Shown here: in pieces, positions 41,662-52,283 of the stretch
Numbering within the stretch: position 1 is the stretch's first letter
Layout of the letters: every line of letters begins with the position of its first letter
Position numbers and translations under genes: made by a program
Origin: Sva-07 sp963743825
GTDB taxonomy: Bacteria; Actinomycetota; Acidimicrobiia; Acidimicrobiales; Ilumatobacteraceae
Reading direction: 5' to 3'
Length of the DNA stretch: 64,000 bases
Assembly: GCA_963743825.1 (NCBI GenBank)
Contig: CAVURC010000018.1
Coordinates: 299,786 to 363,785, forward strand
The notes under the pieces: model-generated
Databases searched by the model: none
Told to the model about the DNA's origin: nothing
What the model saw: only the letters and a program-made list of their open reading frames with translations

Positions 41662-44058
41662 TCACGCAACAGCATGGAGCAACGCCCGCACGATCTCCTT
41701 GCGGTAGGCAGCATCGGTCACCAGCGCGTCATTGGCCCGCACATAGAACGTGTCGACGACCTCCATCCCGATCGTCTGCACGGTGGCATGACGGATGTCG
41801 AGGCCGAGTTCGCCGAGCGCCTTCGAGATCCGGTGGAGGATGCCGATCCTCGTGACGGCGCGCACCACGATCACGGTGGCGTTGCTCGATGCATCGTCGT
41901 CGAACACGACCGACGGCGGCCCGGGCGCTGCGGCCTGCGTGCGCCGACGTCGACGGTAGGTCTGCGCCCTGTCGGCCAACCTCGCTTCGATCGCGAGCTG
42001 ATGTGCCAGTGCTCGACCGAGGTCAGCCTTCACCGCCCGCCAGTTGAGCCCGTCGTCGGGCACCACGATGCGGAACTGCGACGCGGCGATCCCACCTTCG
42101 TCGGAGTGCGCCTGAGCGCTGACCACGTCGAGGCCGTGCAATGAGAGCACCCCCGCGATGCGGCTGAAGTTCCCGGTCGCGTCAGGGCTCACGACGGTGA
42201 TCACATCGTCGCGGCGGGAGATGTCGAGTTCGCCGATCGCCATCGCGGCGAGCGTCTCGGCGTCGGGGAACAACCGCCACGTCACTTCCGAGACGTCACC
42301 ACCGCCGAGTACGTGACGTACCCGCGCGACGAGTTCGGCGACGAGCCCCTCCTTCCAATCGCCCCACGCCGCGGGCCCGGTTGCCAGTGAATCGGCTTCG
42401 GTCAGCGCGTGCAGCAGGTCGAGCACCTCGACCGTCTTCACCGCGTTGGCGACGTGGCGGATCGTGGCCGGGTCGGTGAGGTCACGGCGCATCGCCACGT
42501 CGGGGAGCAGCAGGTGCTGCTCGATGAGTGTGACGAGCACCTCGACGTCGGCATGTACGAGGCCGAGTTTCGGGCCGATCGAGCGGATCAACTCCATGCC
42601 CACGACCGTGTGATCGCCCGGGTATCCCTTGCCGAGATCGTGGAACAGGCCCCCGAGCACGAGCAGGTCGGGGCGCGTGACGCGATCGACGAGATCGGCA
42701 GCGTTGGCGGCCGCCTCCCAGAGATGGCGGTCGACGGTGAAGCGGTGGTATGCGTTGCGCTGCGGCTTCGACCGTACGGGCTCCCACTCGGGAAGCAGCC
42801 GGGCGACGAGATTGCGTTGATCGAGCGACTCGAGCACCGACACCGCGCGGTGCCCTTCGAGCAGGAGTGCGATCAGGTCGTCGGTGGCGCCGACCGGCCA
42901 CGGACCGGGCCAGCCGACCGCTTGGTCGTTGAGGCGATCGAGTGTCGACCGGCCGATTCGGGCGTCGTGCCGGGCGGCCGCAACCGCGGTCTGCAGCACC
43001 AACGTACTGTCGGCGGCGGGATCGGCCGAAGCTGCCAACTCGATCTCGCCGTTGCGCAGCACGACACCCGGCGCAACCGCCTGGTCGGGGGCGGCACGCG
43101 TGACGGCGATCCGACCCCAGTTCTCGTCGCACAGCCAGGCAACGGTCCGGCCGGCCGCGGCGACGTCGGTCATCATGTGGTCGGCGTCGTTCCATCCCCC
43201 GGCCGCGGCCGCCGCATCCTGATCTTCGAGACGGAGCACGTCGCCGGCGCGCTCGGTCGATCGGTGCAGCGACACCCGAGCGCGCAACAACACGTCGTAG
43301 CAGTGGCCGAGATCGACGAGGTCCTCGGCGCGCAGGTCGAGGCCGGCCTCCTGCGCCCACCAGAGCGACTGCACGTCGCGCAGTCCACCGTGACCGTCCT
43401 TCAGGTCTGGCTCGAGCCGGTAGGCGACATCACCAGCCGACTCCTCTCGTTCGCGCACCCGGGCGCGCAACTCGCGGAGGAACTTCGGCGCGTTCGACCG
43501 CCACAGCGCCTGGCCCTTCGCAACGACCTCGGCGGCGAGTTCATCGTCACCGGCGAGCGGCCGCGCGGTGATCAACGCCGTCGCGGAATCGAGGTCGGTA
43601 CGGGCGAGTTCGAGTTGCTCGTCGATCCTGCGCACTGCGTGGCCGAGCTTCACGCCGGAATCCCAGAGCGGGTACCACAGGGCGCTGGCCGTCGGCTCGA
43701 GGTCCTTCGCGATCTTCTTGGGTTTGACGTCGTGGACCAGCAGGAGGTCGAGGTCACTGCCGGGCGCCAGTTCACCGCGTCCATATCCACCGATCGCGAG
43801 AATGGCCACGCGCCCCGACTTGGGTGGAGTCGTCCGCATGGCATCGTCGAACAGTTCGATCACCCAGTCGTCGGTGAGTTCGGCCAACACCTGGCAGTAC
43901 TCGCGCCCGAACCGACCGACCCGGGCATCCGCCTCCACCAGGCGCTCTGCCCGCCGAGCGGCAGCGCGGTTGAGCTGGTTCACGTCGTCGGTGGCATCGA
44001 TGCCGAGAGCATACGCGGTGCCCGCGCGTGGCGGCCCTGCCCACCTCACGCGAGCCAC
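41662..44058 (-). CDS. glnD: [Protein-PII] uridylyltransferase
   Basis: A 798-residue bifunctional sensor that uridylylates PII under nitrogen limitation and removes UMP under excess. The order is: nucleotidyltransferase (GGYGRGELAPGSDLDLLLVH, with Asp102 and Asp104), GlnD-type linker (EPDLKDGHGGLRDVQSLWW), HD domain with FHDLGKGYPGDH, and two C-terminal ACT domains (ITVVSPDATGNFSRIAGVLS; IVVRAVTRIGILHRISKALG) that sense glutamine. All catalytic motifs are present. Its GTG start is 20 bp from the divergent substrate-binding lipoprotein gene. No glnB or amtB is adjacent. Confidence 0.95.
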   Translation of the reverse strand: MARVRWAGPPRAGTAYALGIDATDDVNQLNRAAARRAERLVEADARVGRFGREYCQVLAELTDDWVIELFDDAMRTTPPKSGRVAILAIGGYGRGELAPGSDLDLLLVHDVKPKKIAKDLEPTASALWYPLWDSGVKLGHAVRRIDEQLELARTDLDSATALITARPLAGDDELAAEVVAKGQALWRSNAPKFLRELRARVREREESAGDVAYRLEPDLKDGHGGLRDVQSLWWAQEAGLDLRAEDLVDLGHCYDVLLRARVSLHRSTERAGDVLRLEDQDAAAAAGGWNDADHMMTDVAAAGRTVAWLCDENWGRIAVTRAAPDQAVAPGVVLRNGEIELAASADPAADSTLVLQTAVAAARHDARIGRSTLDRLNDQAVGWPGPWPVGATDDLIALLLEGHRAVSVLESLDQRNLVARLLPEWEPVRSKPQRNAYHRFTVDRHLWEAAANAADLVDRVTRPDLLVLGGLFHDLGKGYPGDHTVVGMELIRSIGPKLGLVHADVEVLVTLIEQHLLLPDVAMRRDLTDPATIRHVANAVKTVEVLDLLHALTEADSLATGPAAWGDWKEGLVAELVARVRHVLGGGDVSEVTWRLFPDAETLAAMAIGELDISRRDDVITVVSPDATGNFSRIAGVLSLHGLDVVSAQAHSDEGGIAASQFRIVVPDDGLNWRAVKADLGRALAHQLAIEARLADRAQTYRRRRRTQAAAPGPPSVVFDDDASSNATVIVVRAVTRIGILHRISKALGELGLDIRHATVQTIGMEVVDTFYVRANDALVTDAAYRKEIVRALLHAVA

Positions 44059-44064
44059 CTCTTC

Positions 44065-44070
44065 TACGCT
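44065..44070 (+). promoter_or_regulatory. -10 box of the substrate-binding lipoprotein gene
   Basis: TACGCT eight bases before GTG 44079, inside the short divergent gap to glnD. Confidence 0.45.
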
Positions 44071-44078
44071 GCATCGTC

Positions 44079-45330
44079 GTGACCCGTCGCCGCCACCTGA
44101 TCGCCGTTGCCGTGGTGGCCGGGCTCGGTGCGGCCGGCTGCTCGAGCGGAGGCGACGCGGTCCCCACCACGTCGGTCGCCGCTACGACGACGACGATCCC
44201 GCCCCGGGCCGACAGCGACGGACGCCTCGTGGTCGGCATCCTGCTGCCGACGGGCGACACGGTGATCGGCGACCCCATGGTGTCGGCAGCTGAGCTGGCG
44301 ATCGAGCGAATCAACCTGGCCGGGGGTGTGATGGGTGTGCCGGTGCGTTCCGTGGTCGCCGACGAGGGCAGCACCACAGGGTCGGCGACCACCGCGATCC
44401 AATCGCTCCTCGACGATGACGTCGACGTCATCGTCGGCCCCGGGTCGTCGACGATCGCGCTCAGCACGCTCGACGAGATCGTGTCGTCGGGAACGTTGGC
44501 GTGCTCGCCGACCGCAAGTGCGCTCGCGCTCGACGGGTTTCCCGATGGCGGACTGTTCTTCCGCACGGCGCCGAGCGACTCACTCCAAGCACATGCGATC
44601 GCCGACGTCGCCGACCAGACCGGCGCGCTGGAGGCCGCGATCGTCCACATCGACGACGCCTACGGGCGCGATTTCGCCGACAGCGTGGGGGCGGCGATCG
44701 CGGACGGTTCCATCTCGGTCACCGAAACGATCACCTTCACCGCTCGCGACGTCGACCTCACGGACGAGGCTCGCCAACTCCTCGATTCGGGTGCGCAGGT
44801 GGCAATCGTGCTGGCGGGCGACGACGACGGCACCCGCTTCCTGGAAACGCTCGGCGAACTCGACACGAGCGCTCTGAAAGCGGTGGTGGTGAACGACGCC
44901 ATGCGCAGTCCGACGACGCCGCAGCGAATCGCCGGTCTCGACACCGATCTGCGCGACAAGATCGTCGGACTGGCACCCCAAGCCGAATCGGCCGATCCAA
45001 GCCGCGCCGTTCGATCCACCGGGGCTCTTCGCTGCCAATGCCTTCGACTGCGTCAACCTCATCGCATTGGCCGCCGTTCGCGCCGACTCCGACGCGCCGA
45101 GCGACATCGCCGGCGAAATCGCACTGGTGAGCTCCGGCGGGTCGGTGTGTCGGACCTTCGCCGACTGCGTCGCGGCCATCGACGCGGACCTCCAGGTCGA
45201 CTACAACGGACCATCGGGCCTGACGGAGATCGCTCGCACGGGCGACCCCTCCCGGGCGCTGTTCGACCGCTTCGTGTACGACGCCGACGGCGACGACACG
45301 TTCGATCGCACCGTCACCGTGGGCTTCTGA
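44079..45330 (+). CDS. Branched-chain-type ABC substrate-binding lipoprotein (frameshifted)
   Basis: A periplasmic-binding-protein (Peripla_BP_6, LivJ-like) lipoprotein. It has a signal peptide with lipobox GAAGC (RRRHLIAVAVVAGLGAAGCS), a Thr-rich linker, then LVVGILLPTGDTVIGDPMVS, LAIERINLAGGVMGVPVRSV and IVGPGSSTIAL as in amino-acid receptors. Near 44995 the frame shifts by one base: conserved sequence resumes as QAAPFDPPGLFAANAFDCVN and ends DDTFDRTVTVGF at 45330. One indel restores about 416 residues. No permease or ATPase gene is adjacent. Confidence 0.85.
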
Positions 45331-45357
45331 CGCCCGTGCGTGGCGCGTCGTGCGTCG

Positions 45358-46011
45358 CTACAGGACGTTCTCGATGAAGTCGAGGTAGCCGACGTAGAAC
45401 GCCCCGAACTCGCCGTAGAGCGCGGAGCCCTGATCGAAGCGCATCGTGTACACGACATCCTTGATCACGTCGGGGCTGGCGGCGAACAGCGTGACGCCCC
45501 ACTCGTAGTCGTCGAGCCCGGTGGATCCGGTGACGAGCTGAGCGACGCGGCCGGCGAACGTGCGGCCGCTCTTGCCGTGCTCCATCATCATCTCGTTGCG
45601 CTCGTCGTACGGCGTGGCGAACCAATTGGCGTGCGCCTCACGCTTCTTGCTCATGGGATAGAAGCAGAACGCGTTGAGCCCTTCGGGCGGAATCTCGGGA
45701 TGCAGTCGGGCCTGGAGCATGTGCTCGGGCATGCCCTTCGCGTACTCGCTGACCTCGGTGATCGAGACGTAGCTGTCGACGATGTCGATCCCGGCATGCT
45801 GCAACGACGTCTGTAGCGTGCGCAACGTACGCCAGTCGGGGGCCAGCGCCATGAATGCGACATCGGCCTTGTGGCCGAGCATCGCGGCGGTGATCACCTG
45901 ACAGTCGTCGGCCTCGGCGGCCTTGATCGCCGCAACCACGGCCTCACGATCGAGAGATGGATTCGGCTTGCCGAACAGGTGGACGACGGCCAGACCAGCT
46001 TCCATGCGCAT
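45358..46011 (-). CDS. hemQ: Coproheme decarboxylase (HemQ, chlorite dismutase family)
   Basis: A 217-residue chlorite dismutase-family protein of the HemQ/ChdC type, which oxidatively decarboxylates coproheme to heme b in the coproporphyrin-dependent pathway of Actinomycetota. Family landmarks are FCFYPMSKKREAHANWFATP, YDERNEMMMEHGKSGRTFAG and the C-terminal DYEWGVTLFAASPDVIKDVV. Length fits. No other heme gene is adjacent. The ATG lies six bases after TAGCCT, consistent with a leaderless transcript. Confidence 0.9.
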   Translation of the reverse strand: MRMEAGLAVVHLFGKPNPSLDREAVVAAIKAAEADDCQVITAAMLGHKADVAFMALAPDWRTLRTLQTSLQHAGIDIVDSYVSITEVSEYAKGMPEHMLQARLHPEIPPEGLNAFCFYPMSKKREAHANWFATPYDERNEMMMEHGKSGRTFAGRVAQLVTGSTGLDDYEWGVTLFAASPDVIKDVVYTMRFDQGSALYGEFGAFYVGYLDFIENVL

Positions 46012-46017
46012 GCCGTC

Positions 46018-46023
46018 AGGCTA
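46018..46023 (-). promoter_or_regulatory. -10 box of hemQ
   Basis: TAGCCT on the minus strand six bases upstream of the hemQ ATG. Confidence 0.45.
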
Positions 46024-46028
46024 TGCGA

Positions 46029-46080
46029 AGGGGTCAGAACAGTTGGACGCCGAAGGCGTTGAAACTGGGGTCTGACCCCT
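46029..46080. terminator. Palindrome AGGGGTCAGA...TCTGACCCCT
   Basis: Ten-base arms are perfect complements; between them a second stem ACGCC-GAA-GGCGT can form. It lies between hemQ and groEL and shares its GGGGTC/GACCCC core with the palindrome at 40.94 kb. Confidence 0.6.
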
Positions 46081-46140
46081 GGCAAGCGATCGCGTCGGCC
46101 ACCAGGAGCAATCACGCTCCAGCAACCGAGCGACAGTCGA

Positions 46141-47760
<1,620 letters not shown>

Positions 47761-47827
47761 CTTGTGTGTCCTCCGTTGGACGTGTTCGATGTGTCGTTGC
47801 ATCGCCGGAAGACCCGGTCGATGCCGG

Positions 47828-47854
47828 TTAGCACTCTACGACGGCGACTGCTAA
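47828..47854 (-). promoter_or_regulatory. CIRCE operator (HrcA site)
   Basis: TTAGCACTC, nine bases, GACTGCTAA: the CIRCE consensus with one mismatch (GAC for GAG). It lies about 70 bp upstream of the groEL start, as expected for heat-shock control by HrcA. Confidence 0.9.
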
Positions 47855-47895
47855 TCCCGCAACCAGACCACCACGCAACCACCCCACCCCTCTCC

Positions 47896-47945
47896 GTTTG
47901 CGTTGCAGTTCGGTTGGGACGGGCCAATGGAACTGCAACGCAAAC
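47896..47945. repeat. 50-bp palindromic repeat, copy 4
   Basis: The best copy: GTTTGCGTTGCAGTTC and GAACTGCAACGCAAAC are perfect 16-base complements. Its central part is inverted relative to copies 1 and 3. It ends one base before the stop codon of the enoyl-CoA hydratase gene. Confidence 0.92.
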
Positions 47946-47946
47946 C

Positions 47947-48738
47947 TCAATTGTCGGCGCGTTGGCCGTGGCGACCGGCGCCGTCGGCGAAGCGCTGGGC
48001 ACCGGCTCGGGTCTCACCGGAGGCGATCGTGGCGAGTCCGAGTCGGGTCTCGTTCGTGAGCGCCTCGCCGAGCCCGAGCGACCACTGGTCGTAGCTCGAA
48101 CGACGATCGGAGCGCAGGCAGATCTGCGGCAGCGCGGCAATCTCGCCGGCCAGTTCGATGGCGGCACCGAGCGCCTGGCCGTGCTCGACCACCCGATTGA
48201 CCAGGCCGATCCGCTCTGCCTCGACCCCGTCGACGCCGCGTCCGGTGAGCATCAGATCGAGCGCTCGGGAGTGCCCGATCAGCCGGGTGAGACGGATGGT
48301 GCCACCGTCGACGAGCGGCACTCCCCATCGCCGGCAGTAGACGCCGAAGGTGGCGTCGGCGGCGGCAACCCGGAGATCGGCCCAACACGCGAGTTCCAGC
48401 CCGCCCGCAACGGCGTGCCCTTCAACAGCCGCAATCACGGGCTTGTCGAGTGAGAGCCGAGTCGGGCCCATGGGGCCGAGCGACCCGACGATCTCATCAG
48501 CCGGATCGACGTTGACCGAGTTGCCCCGACCGTCGGAGATGCCCTTGAGGTCGGCCCCGGCACAGAACGTTCCGCTGCTGCCTGCCAGCACCGCCACCGC
48601 GACCGAATCGTCGCCGTCGAAGTCGACGAACCTCTCGTACAACAGTTGCGCCGTCGGCCCATCGACGGCGTTGCGCACCTCCGGCCGATCGATCGTGATC
48701 ACCCGCACCGAGCCGACATCCTCCACATGCACCGTCAT
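47947..48738 (-). CDS. Enoyl-CoA hydratase/isomerase-family protein
   Basis: A 263-residue crotonase-fold protein from ATG 48738 (MTVHVEDVGSVRVITIDRPE). Oxyanion-hole segments are GTFCAGADLKGI and AAVEGHAVAGGLELACWADL; the second catalytic glutamate region is FGVYCRRWGVPLVDGG. It probably acts on an acyl-CoA in beta-oxidation or a related pathway; the specific reaction is not clear. It is likely transcribed on its own, with 50-bp palindromic repeats on both sides. Confidence 0.88.
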   Translation of the reverse strand: MTVHVEDVGSVRVITIDRPEVRNAVDGPTAQLLYERFVDFDGDDSVAVAVLAGSSGTFCAGADLKGISDGRGNSVNVDPADEIVGSLGPMGPTRLSLDKPVIAAVEGHAVAGGLELACWADLRVAAADATFGVYCRRWGVPLVDGGTIRLTRLIGHSRALDLMLTGRGVDGVEAERIGLVNRVVEHGQALGAAIELAGEIAALPQICLRSDRRSSYDQWSLGLGEALTNETRLGLATIASGETRAGAQRFADGAGRHGQRADN

Positions 48739-48803
48739 CCCCGAAGCCTGCCAGACCTCACCCACGCCCCTCGCAACCGCGTCCCCACCCCGACTCCCAC
48801 CCC

Positions 48804-48853
48804 GTTTGCGTTGCAGATCCGTGGGGACGGCCCAACAGAAGTGTCACGCAAAC
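48804..48853. repeat. 50-bp palindromic repeat, copy 5
   Basis: GTTTGCGTTGCA at the left and TGTCACGCAAAC at the right, with central GGGGACGGCCCAACAG (inverted relative to copies 1 and 3). Lies between the MoaD-like gene and the enoyl-CoA hydratase gene. Confidence 0.8.
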
Positions 48854-48880
48854 CGAGAGTGGTCGGGTGGGGCGTTCGGG

Positions 48881-49156
48881 TCAGCCGCCGGCGACGGCGG
48901 GGATGATCGAAACGGTGATGCCGTCGACCACCTTGGTGTCGAGCCCGTCGAGGTACCGCACGTCGTCGTCGTCGACGAAGATGTTCACGAACTTGCGCAG
49001 CGCACCATCCTCATCGACGAGACGGTCGGCCAGGCCGGGATGCGCCGCTTCGAGCGCCGCAACGACCTCGCTCAGCGTGCCCGGCTCGACGGACACCTGC
49101 TTGTCGCCGCCGGTGAGGGGGCGCATGGTGGTGGGGATGCGAACGGTCACTGCCAT
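48881..49156 (-). CDS. MoaD/ThiS-family sulfur carrier protein
   Basis: A 91-residue ubiquitin-fold sulfur carrier starting MAVTVRIPTTMRPLTGGDKQ and ending in the essential di-glycine (IPAVAGG), which would be adenylated and thiocarboxylated. LSEVVAALEAAHPGLADRLV and KFVNIFVDDDDVRYLDGLDT are typical of the CysO/MoaD-like group in Actinomycetota. Partner genes (MoeB/ThiF or cysteine synthase) are not adjacent, so the pathway is open. Confidence 0.88.
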   Translation of the reverse strand: MAVTVRIPTTMRPLTGGDKQVSVEPGTLSEVVAALEAAHPGLADRLVDEDGALRKFVNIFVDDDDVRYLDGLDTKVVDGITVSIIPAVAGG

Positions 49157-49163
49157 GCGAGCG

Positions 49164-49169
49164 ATGCTA
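49164..49169 (-). promoter_or_regulatory. -10 box of the MoaD-like gene
   Basis: TAGCAT on the minus strand seven bases before ATG 49156. Confidence 0.45.
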
Positions 49170-49229
49170 CCGGCGCCATTCCCGAGCGACGTGGTCGACA
49201 ATCAAGCTCTGGGCGCCACCGGCGGCCAG

Positions 49230-49235
49230 TAGCGT
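49230..49235 (+). promoter_or_regulatory. -10 box of the glycerate kinase gene
   Basis: TAGCGT seven bases before GTG 49243. Confidence 0.45.
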
Positions 49236-49242
49236 CGACGCT

Positions 49243-50256
49243 GTGCCCACCCGCCGTCCGATCCGACGAGTCGTCGCCGCGCCGGACAAGTTCAAGGGGA
49301 CAGCGAGTGCACGCGATGTCGCCGCGGCGATCGGCCACGCATGCTGGGAGCTCGGCGTCGACTGTGTCGAAGTACCCATGGCCGACGGCGGCGACGGCCT
49401 ACTCGACGCTCTCGGCGGAGCAAACCGCACGACCATCGTCACCGGCCCCCTGGGCGATCCGGTCGAGGCAGGTTGGCGACTCTCGAAGCACACGGCCGTC
49501 ATCGAGATGGCCCGAGCAAGTGGCCTGACATTGGTCGGCGGCGCAGCGGGCAACGCTCCGATGGACGCCACCACGACGGGCACCGGCGAACTGATCGATC
49601 ACGCACTCGACGCCGGAGCACGGCGCATCATCGTCGGGCTCGGTGGATCGGCCACGACCGACGGAGGATTCGGGGCGATCCGCGCGATCACGGCGATCGC
49701 CCGGCTGAAGCGCGTCGAACTCCTCGTGGCCTGTGATGTCACCACGACGTTCACCGACGCCGCCGCCGTCTTCGGCCCGCAGAAGGGTGCCTCACCGGCT
49801 CAAGTCGAGATGCTCACCCGCCGGCTCGAACGACTCGTGCAGATGTTCCGTGACGACTTCGACGTCGATGTCGGCTCGATTCCCGGCGGCGGTGCGGCGG
49901 GTGGGCTCGGAGGTGCGCTCGCGGCGCTCGGCGGCAAGCTGTTGCCGGGCTTCGAGCTGGTGGCCGACGAGCTCGACCTCTACGACCATCTGGATGGCGC
50001 CGACCTCGTGATCACCGGGGAAGGCGAACTCGACGCCACGAGCTTCGCCGGCAAGGTCGTTGGCGGCGTGGCCACGGTCGCTGCAGAGATGGGCATTCCG
50101 GTCCTCGCCGTCGTGGGATCGGTCGCCACGGGCACCGACGTCCACGATCTCGAGGTGCTGTCGCTCGTCGACCTCGTCGGTGAGGACATCGCGTTCCGCG
50201 AGCCGAAGCGAGCCATCGAACAAGCGGTCGCTGCCTGGATCACAGCCAACCGCTGA
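49243..50256 (+). CDS. Glycerate kinase
   Basis: A 337-residue glycerate kinase of the GarK/GlxK (type I) family, phosphorylating glycerate in glyoxylate or serine metabolism. Landmarks are VVAAPDKFKGTASARDVAAA at the N-terminus, PMADGGDGLLDAL, GLGGSATTDGGFGAIRA, FGPQKGASPAQVE and ITGEGELDATSFAGKVVGGV, in the usual order. Length is slightly below the family's 370-380 residues. The GTG start follows a leaderless -10 box. Confidence 0.9.
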   Translation: MPTRRPIRRVVAAPDKFKGTASARDVAAAIGHACWELGVDCVEVPMADGGDGLLDALGGANRTTIVTGPLGDPVEAGWRLSKHTAVIEMARASGLTLVGGAAGNAPMDATTTGTGELIDHALDAGARRIIVGLGGSATTDGGFGAIRAITAIARLKRVELLVACDVTTTFTDAAAVFGPQKGASPAQVEMLTRRLERLVQMFRDDFDVDVGSIPGGGAAGGLGGALAALGGKLLPGFELVADELDLYDHLDGADLVITGEGELDATSFAGKVVGGVATVAAEMGIPVLAVVGSVATGTDVHDLEVLSLVDLVGEDIAFREPKRAIEQAVAAWITANR

Positions 50257-50272
50257 CGACTCGGCCCGTGCC

Positions 50273-50961
50273 TCAGCCGGTGGTGGTACCGGTGGTGCTC
50301 TCGGCGGCGTGGTGTCGGTGGTGCCGGCGACCGGTGGTGCCGTGACGGTTGGCGTGGCGGTCGCCGGGGCGAGCTGTACGAGCGTCTTGTCGGCCTGCGC
50401 GCTTCCGAGCATGACGGCAACTGCCGCGTCACCGAGGGTCTCACCCTCGACGGGCGGCGGTGACGGCACGGTCTCGACAGCGAGGCCACCCATCACCTGA
50501 GCGACCGATGTTGCGACAGCTTGCGCGGCAGCGTTGCTCGGGTCGTAGTAGACCACCGACTGCTCCAGCGCCGACGTGGCGTTGGTGGGTTCGGCCATCG
50601 TGAAGCCGGCGCCGGCGAGTTCGGCCGACATGCGACCCGCCGAACCCGGCACGCCGCTTGCGTTGGCGACGACCACGGTTGCGCCCTGCGTCACGAGCTG
50701 CGGCACCGTGGTGGTCGTCTCGGCAGCGATCGTGGTTTCGACGGTGCTCGCCACGGTCGTCTCGACGGACGAACTCCCGTCGGAGCTGCTGCTGTCGCTC
50801 GTGATGTTGTTGAGGATCAGGAAGCCGACGACCACCGCCACCACTGCGAGCACGATGCTGAGCGTGGAGCCCATGGGTGAGCCGCCCACACCCTGGCGAG
50901 GTGATCGGCGAGGAGGTGCCGGAGCGCCCTGGGTCGGTGCGTTGGGATCTTCGTTGGTCAT
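50273..50961 (-). CDS. LytR C-terminal-domain membrane protein (frameshifted at the tail)
   Basis: About 229 residues once one indel is allowed. The N-terminal cytoplasmic tail is proline-rich, then comes one membrane segment (GSTLSIVLAVVAVVVGFLIL), a Ser/Thr linker, and a LytR_C domain (GATVVVANASGVPGSAGRMS; VVYYDPSNAAAQAVATSVAQ). Near 50310 the Thr/Pro-rich tail shifts frame: in the other frame it ends naturally as ESTTGTTTG and a stop at 50273. Without the shift the frame would run 480 bases antisense into glycerate kinase. ATG 50961 overlaps the upstream stop (ATGA). Probably a cell-envelope protein. Confidence 0.75.
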
Positions 50962-51224
50962 GCGTGCGCTCCCTCTCCTGCCCCGCTGGACGCCATGCCG
51001 TCGAGACGAGCCTTGCGGGCCCGAAGACGGAGCCGCTTGAGTCGACGTACCACGAGCGGGTCGTGATCCATCGCAGCGGGGTCGTCGAGCACCCTGGTCA
51101 ATTCGGCATGGTAATCCTCCGGCGAACACTGGAAACGCGCGCGGATGACCTGGTCACGCGGTTCGTCGTGGTTCCACCATGCCCGTTCGAAATCGAGCAT
51201 GGCGGCGGAGCGTTCGTCGAGCAT
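50958..51224 (-). CDS. DUF3263-family protein
   Basis: An 88-residue protein with the DUF3263 pattern: MLDFERAWWNHDEPRDQVIR, then FQCSPEDYHAELTRVLDDPA and DPLVVRRLKRLRLRARKAR. This small actinobacterial family has a likely nucleic-acid-binding helical fold of unknown function and is regularly found just upstream of a LytR_C gene, as here. The stop overlaps the next start (ATGA). The ATG at 51224 is chosen because conservation begins there. Confidence 0.82.
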   Translation of the reverse strand: MLDERSAAMLDFERAWWNHDEPRDQVIRARFQCSPEDYHAELTRVLDDPAAMDHDPLVVRRLKRLRLRARKARLDGMASSGAGEGAHA

Positions 51225-51350
51225 CACTGCACAGGTTGGCCGCAACGCGGTGCGAATTACAAGCACCCCCGTCGACGGCACGCCGATTCGGGTATGGCGA
51301 CGGCGTACTCGGATCGCAGCGCGACCAGCTCCAGAGGTTCGAACACGACC

Positions 51351-51356
51351 TAACGT
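51351..51356 (+). promoter_or_regulatory. -10 box of the uridine kinase gene
   Basis: TAACGT six bases before GTG 51363. Confidence 0.45.
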
Positions 51357-51362
51357 GCCGAC

Positions 51363-51989
51363 GTGCAACGGCGTCCATTCATCATCGGGATCGCCGGTGG
51401 GAGCAGCTCGGGCAAGACCACCGTCACCGAACGCCTGGCTGCACTGACCGGCGACGAACACCTCTCGCTGATCGAGCTCGACTCGTACTACCTCGATCTC
51501 GGCGACGCGCCGATCGAGCAACGCGAGGCCGTGAACTACGACCATCCGGACGCGTTCGACTGGGAACTGCTCAACGATCATCTGGCCGCACTGGCCAACG
51601 GCGCCTCGGTGCCGGTACCGGTGTACGACTATGCGCAACACAATCGCAGCGATCAGGTCCGCATGGTGGATCCCGCACGCATCATCGTCGTCGACGGGAT
51701 CCTCGTCTTCTGGGACAGGGCGCTACGCGAGCGCTTCGACTTGAAGATCTTCGTCGACACTGCGGCCGACATCCGCCTGATTCGTCGACTCCGGCGCGAT
51801 GTCGCCGAACGTGGCCGCACCCCGGACTTCGTGATCGAGCAGTACCTCAGCACCGTGCGTCCGGCTCACGAACGCTTCATCGAGCCGAGCAAACGGCACG
51901 CCGACGTGATCATCCCGGAGGGCGGCCTCAACCGCCCGGCGCTCGAGGTGTTGCTCGCGCGCGTCCGGGAAATCACGCTCGACGATTGA
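51363..51989 (+). CDS. udk: Uridine kinase
   Basis: A 208-residue P-loop kinase of the uridine kinase/phosphoribulokinase family. Walker A is GGSSSGKT (12-19); the substrate region LDSYYLDLGDAPIEQREAVN and the YDHPDAFDWELL motif are diagnostic; the Walker B-like strand is IIVVDGILVFWD. It would phosphorylate uridine and cytidine for pyrimidine salvage. Length is that of the single-domain enzyme. The GTG start is supported by a leaderless -10 box. Confidence 0.92.
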   Translation: MQRRPFIIGIAGGSSSGKTTVTERLAALTGDEHLSLIELDSYYLDLGDAPIEQREAVNYDHPDAFDWELLNDHLAALANGASVPVPVYDYAQHNRSDQVRMVDPARIIVVDGILVFWDRALRERFDLKIFVDTAADIRLIRRLRRDVAERGRTPDFVIEQYLSTVRPAHERFIEPSKRHADVIIPEGGLNRPALEVLLARVREITLDD

Positions 51990-52090
51990 GTGACGAGACG
52001 CCGGCCTGCTCGGCCAGTTCGTCACACACAGCGAACAACATCCGAGGCGAAGCATGTTTGGAATTCGTGCTCGTCGGGTACGGAAGGGTC

Positions 52091-52246
52091 ATGATCATTC
52101 TTGGACTCATCCTTCTCCTCCTCGGCTTCGTGCTAGCCGTTCCACTCCTGTGGACCCTTGGCATCATCGTGCTCATCATCGGGCTCGTGTTGCTGATCGC
52201 CGGTCAGGCGGGGCGTCAGATCGGCGGGCGCGCCCACTACTGGTGA
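52091..52246 (+). CDS. Small hydrophobic protein (DUF6131-like)
   Basis: A 51-residue protein that is almost entirely two membrane helices (MIILGLILLLLGFVLAVPLL; LGIIVLIIGLVLLIAGQAGR), ending GGRAHYW. Small proteins of this shape, starting 'MIxLGxIL', are common in Actinomycetota and of unknown function. A strong hairpin follows the stop. Confidence 0.7.
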   Translation: MIILGLILLLLGFVLAVPLLWTLGIIVLIIGLVLLIAGQAGRQIGGRAHYW

Positions 52247-52250
52247 CGTG

Positions 52251-52283
52251 ATCGGTGACCGCGGACACTCCGCGGTGACCGAT
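52251..52283. terminator. Hairpin after the small membrane protein gene
   Basis: ATCGGTGACCGCGGA and TCCGCGGTGACCGAT pair over 15 bases with a single mismatch and a 3-base loop. Located five bases after the stop codon. Confidence 0.65.
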
